From Kribbella qitaiheensis (GTDB taxonomy: Bacteria > Actinomycetota > Actinomycetes > Propionibacteriales > Kribbellaceae): 64,000 nucleotides of DNA. The position numbers were made by a program, and so were the translations under genes. Positions 60,856-64,000 of the stretch are shown piece after piece; position 1 is the first letter of the stretch; each line of letters begins with the position of its first letter. The stretch covers positions 5,580,001 to 5,644,000 of the forward strand of contig NZ_CP043661.1 in NCBI RefSeq assembly GCF_014217565.1, given 5' to 3'. Under the pieces are notes generated by a model. That model was not told the DNA's origin. It saw only the letters and a program-made list of their open reading frames with translations, and made no database searches.

Positions 60856-61317
60856 TCAGTGGCCGGAGGACTGGCAGGGGCGGGCGCGGAGGTCGGCCAC
60901 GTAGTCGTCCGGGGCGCCGGCGGCCTCGGCCGCCTCGGCGAGGATGCCGAGGTAGCGAGCCGAGGGGAGACCGCCCTCGTAGGCGTTCAGGACGTACATC
61001 CAGGCCAGTTGCTCACCGTCGAGGGTGGCTACCCGGACCTGGATCTTGCGGTAGACGCCCTGGTCGATCCACTCCCACTCGTCCAGCCGCTCGATGTCCT
61101 GCGGGCTGATGTCGTAGAGCGCGACGAAGACCTGGTTGCCCGGATCGGCGGGATCCTCGACGACGGTCGCCATCGAGCCCTCCCAGCCGAGCTCCTCGCC
61201 ACCGAAGGTGAGGCGCCAGCCGACGATCCACCCGGTCCCGCGCAAGGGCGAGAACGGGCACCGCTCGGCCATCAGATTCGGGTCCAGATTCGACGCAAAC
61301 GCGGCGTACAGGGTCAC
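60856..61317 (-). CDS. Gamma-glutamylcyclotransferase-like protein
   Basis: 153 residues from GTG 61317. Starts VTLYAAFASNLDPNLMAERC, the Y-x-(S/A)-N substrate loop of the GGCT fold, followed by GWRLTFGGEELGWEGSMATV and the acidic LDEWEWIDQGVYRKIQVRV. Members cyclise gamma-glutamyl compounds or have unknown activity. Divergent from the quinone reductase by 31 nt. Confidence 0.8.
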   Translation of the reverse strand: MTLYAAFASNLDPNLMAERCPFSPLRGTGWIVGWRLTFGGEELGWEGSMATVVEDPADPGNQVFVALYDISPQDIERLDEWEWIDQGVYRKIQVRVATLDGEQLAWMYVLNAYEGGLPSARYLGILAEAAEAAGAPDDYVADLRARPCQSSGH

Positions 61318-61348
61318 GAGATCACAGGATACGGAACAATGGCCTCTC

Positions 61349-62728
61349 GTGGCGCGAGTTGTGATCATCGGTGGCGGTCCTGGCGGGTACGAAGCGGCGA
61401 GTGCGGCCGCCCAATTAGGGGCGGAGGTGACAGTCGTCGACTCCGACGGGATCGGCGGGTCGTGCGTGCTCACGGACTGCGTTCCGAGCAAGACCCTGAT
61501 CGCCACCGCGGAGGTGATGACGGAGGTCGAGGAAGCCGGCCAGCTCGGCGTACGGCTCGAGGATGGAGACGACGATCCGGCGAACTCCGTGCGTGTCGAT
61601 CTCTCCGTCGTCAACAAGCGGGTCAAGGCGCTCGCGGCGGCCCAGTCCGAGGGGATCTCGCGGCGACTCGCCGACGACAAGATCCGGGTGATCCACGGCC
61701 GCGGCCGGCTCGACGGGCCGGAGACGGTCGTGGTCGGTGACGAGCGGCTCGAGGCCGACGTGGTCCTGATCGCCACCGGGGCAAGGCCGCGCATCCTGGC
61801 CGGCTCCGAACCGGACGGCGAGCGGATCCTGACCTGGGAGCAGGTCTACGAGCTCGAAGAGCTCCCCGAGCGGCTGATTGTTGTCGGGTCAGGCGTTACG
61901 GGCGCGGAGTTCGCCAGCGCGTACGACGCGCTCGGCAGCGACGTGGTGCTGGTCTCCTCGCGGGACCGGGTCCTGCCAGGCGAGGACCAGGACGCGGCCG
62001 AGGTGCTCGAGGACGTCTTCAAGCGGCGCGGTATGACCGTGCTCGGCAAGTCCCGGGCCGAGTCGGTACGCCGGCAGGGCGACGGGGTCATCGTGACGCT
62101 CACGGATGGCCGGACGGTCGAGGGCTCGTACGCGTTGCTGGCGGTCGGGTCCCTCCCGAACACCGAAGACATGGGGCTCGTCGAGTCGGGCGTGTCGCTC
62201 GGCGACGGCGGCTTCATCACCGTCGACCGGGTCTCCCGTACGTCGGCGCGCGGGGTGTACGCGGCGGGCGACTGCACCGGCGTACTGATGCTCGCCTCGG
62301 TAGCCGCGATGCAGGGCCGGATCGCGATGTCCCACGCCCTCGGTGACGCGGTCGCCCCGCTGAACCAGTCGACCGTGTCCTCGAACGTCTTCACCGCGCC
62401 CGAGATCGCGACGGTCGGGCTGACCCAGGCCGTGCTGGATGCGGGTGGCAGTACTGCGATGGTCGTCAAGGTGCCGCTCGCGGACAACGCCCGGGCGAAG
62501 ATGCAGGGTGTGCGCGATGGCTTCATCAAACTCTTCTGCCTGCCGAACACGGGGATCATCGTGGGCGGGGTGGTGGTGGCTCCGCGGGCTAGCGAGCTGA
62601 TCCACCCGATTTCGCTCGCGGTCGGCGCCCGGCTGACGGTCGACCAGATGGCCCAGTCGTTCACCGTCTACCCGTCCGTCTCCGGCTCGATCGCCGAGGC
62701 AGCCCGAAGGCTCCACCTGCGCTCCTGA
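61349..62728 (+). CDS. lpdA: NAD(P)H-quinone dehydrogenase, LpdA-type flavoprotein
   Basis: 459 residues from GTG 61349, without a ribosome site and close to the divergent gene, so likely leaderless. Pyridine-nucleotide-disulfide fold: RVVIIGGGPGGYEAASAAAQ, GGSCVLTDCVPSKTLIATAE (CxxxxC retained), VVGSGVTGAEFASAYDALGS, GVYAAGDCTGVLM. The C-terminal HPT motif of dihydrolipoamide dehydrogenase is replaced by VYPSVSGSIAEAAR, as in mycobacterial Rv3303c, so it is not a lipoamide enzyme. Reduces quinones with NAD(P)H. Confidence 0.9.
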   Translation: MARVVIIGGGPGGYEAASAAAQLGAEVTVVDSDGIGGSCVLTDCVPSKTLIATAEVMTEVEEAGQLGVRLEDGDDDPANSVRVDLSVVNKRVKALAAAQSEGISRRLADDKIRVIHGRGRLDGPETVVVGDERLEADVVLIATGARPRILAGSEPDGERILTWEQVYELEELPERLIVVGSGVTGAEFASAYDALGSDVVLVSSRDRVLPGEDQDAAEVLEDVFKRRGMTVLGKSRAESVRRQGDGVIVTLTDGRTVEGSYALLAVGSLPNTEDMGLVESGVSLGDGGFITVDRVSRTSARGVYAAGDCTGVLMLASVAAMQGRIAMSHALGDAVAPLNQSTVSSNVFTAPEIATVGLTQAVLDAGGSTAMVVKVPLADNARAKMQGVRDGFIKLFCLPNTGIIVGGVVVAPRASELIHPISLAVGARLTVDQMAQSFTVYPSVSGSIAEAARRLHLRS

Positions 62729-62732
62729 GCCT

Positions 62733-62900
62733 TCCCACGCTGCTCCTATGTCGCCGCTCCCACCCGCCTGTGGGTCGCGGCTCCTGCGTCGCCGCTCGAC
62801 GACTGCGGTCGGGCGATGAAGGTGGATGGGTGAATCCCACGCAGCTCCTATGTCGCCGCTCCCACCCGCCTGTGGGTCGCGGCTCCTGCGTCGCCGCTCG
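62733..62900 (+). repeat. Direct repeat of 66 bp, two copies 102 bp apart
   Basis: 62733-62798 and 62835-62900 are identical except CTGCTCC/CAGCTCC. Each contains CCCACCCGCCTGTGGG (a small palindrome) and GCTCCTGCGTCGCCGCTC. A related, inverted version (GCGACGCAGGAGCGGCGTGG) recurs at about 63223-63265. No open reading frame of quality spans them. Confidence 0.9.
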
Positions 62901-63027
62901 GCCACGTCGGTGCGCGGAACCTGATTGGGGCTCGGGGCAGCCGGGCGAGCGTGGATTGCCCAGGTGGTGGTTGCGTGGGGGCCTGGGGAGGCCCCGCCCC
63001 CGGCCCCGTTGCCTGCGGCAGGGATGT

Positions 63028-63083
63028 CTTTGTGCATCGGATGAGTGTTCCGGGCCGATCGCATACTCAGGCCGCGCACAAAG
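63028..63083. repeat. Hairpin element, copy 1 (CTTTGTGC ... GCACAAAG)
   Basis: Outer arms CTTTGTGC (63028-63035) / GCACAAAG (63076-63083); inner arms TGAGT (63042-63046) / ACTCA (63065-63069). Copy 2 lies 84 nt downstream with the same plan. Confidence 0.8.
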
Positions 63084-63111
63084 GCGCGGAACGCCCGCAT
63101 CGGTTGCCTGC

Positions 63112-63168
63112 CTTTGTGCATCCGGTGAGCGTTTTCCGGGGGCGGAGTGCTCAGGCTGGTGCACAAAG
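63112..63168. repeat. Hairpin element, copy 2, with a compensated stem change
   Basis: Outer arms CTTTGTGC (63112-63119) / GCACAAAG (63161-63168) are identical to copy 1; inner arms are TGAGC (63126-63130) / GCTCA (63149-63153), i.e. T-A of copy 1 became C-G with pairing kept. The loop differs by several substitutions and length. Confidence 0.8.
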
Positions 63169-63311
63169 ACGTCCGTCCTGCGGGGGCGATGGAGGGGCCG
63201 CGATCCCTGGGCGGGTGAAAGCAGCGACGCAGGAGCGGCGTGGGAGCAGCGACGCGCGAGCGGCGTGGGGAGTACTCGCTCTAGACTCGAGTTCTGAGTC
63301 GGGAGGTGGGC

Positions 63312-63575
63312 GTGAAGTTTCTGGTGATCTGGCAGATGGAGCTGAGTTTGCTCTCGCCGGAGATGGCTCGTGCGGTGGGATCGATGCCGGAGTACGGCGA
63401 ACGCCTGCAGCGGGAGGGGAAGGTGCTGTCCCGATACCACGTTGTCGGATCGCATGGTGGGGCGTGGATCTACGACGTCGACTCGCATGAGGAGTTCGAG
63501 CGGCTCCTCGGGCGGGCGCCGGTGTTCAACTTCGCTCGGTACACCGTGCATGCGCTTGCGGAGATGGACCGCTGA
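63312..63575 (+). CDS. Muconolactone delta-isomerase-like ferredoxin-fold protein
   Basis: 87 residues from GTG 63312 (GGGAGG 6 nt upstream; a GTG at 63306 is also in frame). One alpha/beta ferredoxin-like domain: VKFLVIWQMELS, MPEYGERLQREGKVLSRYHV and SHEEFERLLGRAPVFNFARY match the muconolactone isomerase-like family. No catechol-degradation genes are nearby, so the catabolic role is doubtful. Confidence 0.75.
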   Translation: MKFLVIWQMELSLLSPEMARAVGSMPEYGERLQREGKVLSRYHVVGSHGGAWIYDVDSHEEFERLLGRAPVFNFARYTVHALAEMDR

Positions 63576-63636
63576 GTCTGGGTGATTGACGGACTCTCCG
63601 GCCCGGAGGATGGTGGCAGGGACGGGAGGGGGCCGC

Positions 63637-64000
63637 ATGTTCAGTGACAAGGACGACCTGTACGTCGACCGGCACCTGATCGTCTCGCATCGCCTGCGGA
63701 TCCGTCGCCTGCAGTTGGGGCTGACCCAGAAGCAGGTCGTCACCAGGCTTGGCCGGCGGGGGATCCGGACGACCAACAAGACTCTGAGCAGCTTCGAGCA
63801 CGGCGCTGGTGTGGATGTCGTCCGGCTGCCCGAGTTGGCGGCGGCGCTCGACTGCACCGTCACGTACCTGCTCGGCCTCACCGAGGAGCCGACCCACTGG
63901 GAGCCGGATCACCTCAACGCCCACCGCAGCACGACCCAGCGCCCCGCGATCGCGACTGGCAACTGGATCCTCGGCCCCGACGTACCAGCCCGAGCCCCGC
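63637..64000 (+). CDS. XRE-family helix-turn-helix regulator, partial (cut by right edge)
   Basis: From ATG 63637 (GGGAGGGGG upstream) 121 codons run to the window end without a stop. The helix-turn-helix is LRIRRLQLGLTQKQVVTRLG, RTTNKTLSSFEHGAG and LPELAAALDCTVTYLLGLTE. Typical Cro/C1-type DNA-binding protein. C-terminal function unknown. Confidence 0.85.
   Translation, partial: MFSDKDDLYVDRHLIVSHRLRIRRLQLGLTQKQVVTRLGRRGIRTTNKTLSSFEHGAGVDVVRLPELAAALDCTVTYLLGLTEEPTHWEPDHLNAHRSTTQRPAIATGNWILGPDVPARAP

Larger units (their letters stand above)
62901..63311. other. Repeat-rich non-coding spacer after lpdA
   Basis: The whole gap 62729-63311 holds no supportable gene: overlapping open frames exist on both strands but are low-complexity Arg/Gly/Pro sequence. 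It contains the 66-bp direct repeats, two hairpin elements (63028-63083, 63112-63168) and the inverted GCGACGCAGGAGC units near 63223-63265. Confidence 0.7.

Noticed and set aside
62770..63297. Overlapping plus- and minus-strand frames in the spacer
   Set aside because: Their Arg/Gly-rich sequence is translated repeat DNA; no start-site signals or family similarity.

Overview
The window is high-GC, almost wall-to-wall coding DNA with many GTG starts, 1-8 nt gene overlaps and several extracytoplasmic-function (ECF) sigma factors. Protein content (SdhCDAB with a split SdhC/SdhD anchor, an LpdA-type quinone reductase, MgtA-like mannosyltransferases, DGPF/ECF42 pair, SCO4848-family protein) points to an actinomycete of the Nocardioidales/Kribbella type. 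That placement rests on recognised protein styles, not on a marker gene; no rRNA or tRNA was recognised. It looks like chromosomal core and near-core sequence without phage, integrative element or CRISPR.

Layout. 0-5 kb: a VanS/VanR-like two-component pair (kinase cut by the left edge) divergent from a VanY-like D,D-carboxypeptidase, then a class-C beta-lactamase-fold hydrolase and small genes. 5-10.3 kb: an ECF sigma factor with a membrane-anchored beta-propeller-like protein, then the sdhCDAB operon. 10.5-18.8 kb: an NB-ARC/TPR regulator, a zinc-ribbon MBL hydrolase, two coupled glycosyltransferases, the ECF42/DGPF pair and a GbsR-like regulator. 19-30 kb: DUF4097 protein, acyl-CoA mutase, M20 amidohydrolase, then one nucleoside uptake and salvage operon (BMP lipoprotein, ABC ATPase, two permeases, cytidine deaminase, thymidine phosphorylase). 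30-33.7 kb: lipoprotein, LysR/EamA pair, uridine kinase. 33.7-41 kb: a complete polyol operon (binding protein, two permeases, polyol dehydrogenase, SorC-type regulator, xylulokinase) preceded by three palindromic operators. 41-42.1 kb: repeats and gene fragments. 42-50 kb: TSUP exporter/LysR pair, methyltransferase, divergent Ser/Thr kinase and sigma factor, aminopeptidase N. 50-58 kb: S66 peptidase fragment, deoC with two aldehyde dehydrogenases, TetR with a decayed monooxygenase, PH-domain protein, Tat-type esterase, zinc metallopeptidase. 58-64 kb: helical protein, phosphomannomutase, quinone reductase, a 580-nt repeat-rich spacer, a muconolactone-isomerase-like protein and the start of an XRE regulator.

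Functional themes. Nucleosides enter through the BMP transporter, are deaminated and phosphorolysed by Cdd and DeoA, and the deoxyribose 5-phosphate that results can be cleaved by DeoC and oxidised by the linked aldehyde dehydrogenases. Polyols enter through the SmoEFG-like transporter and leave the operon as phosphorylated ketoses.

Two sequence-level themes stand out. First, at least five otherwise conserved genes (response regulator, beta-propeller protein, sdhC, DUF4097 protein, pepN) are broken by single-base gains or losses, mostly in short G/C runs; since sdhC and pepN are core genes, consensus errors are more likely than decay. Second, the non-coding DNA holds structured repeats: a four-member family of nested hairpins sharing GTCCGAA/TTCGGAC, and at 63.0-63.2 kb two copies of a roughly 56-nt hairpin whose inner stem shows a compensated base change. 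These repeats are the best candidates here for something undescribed.
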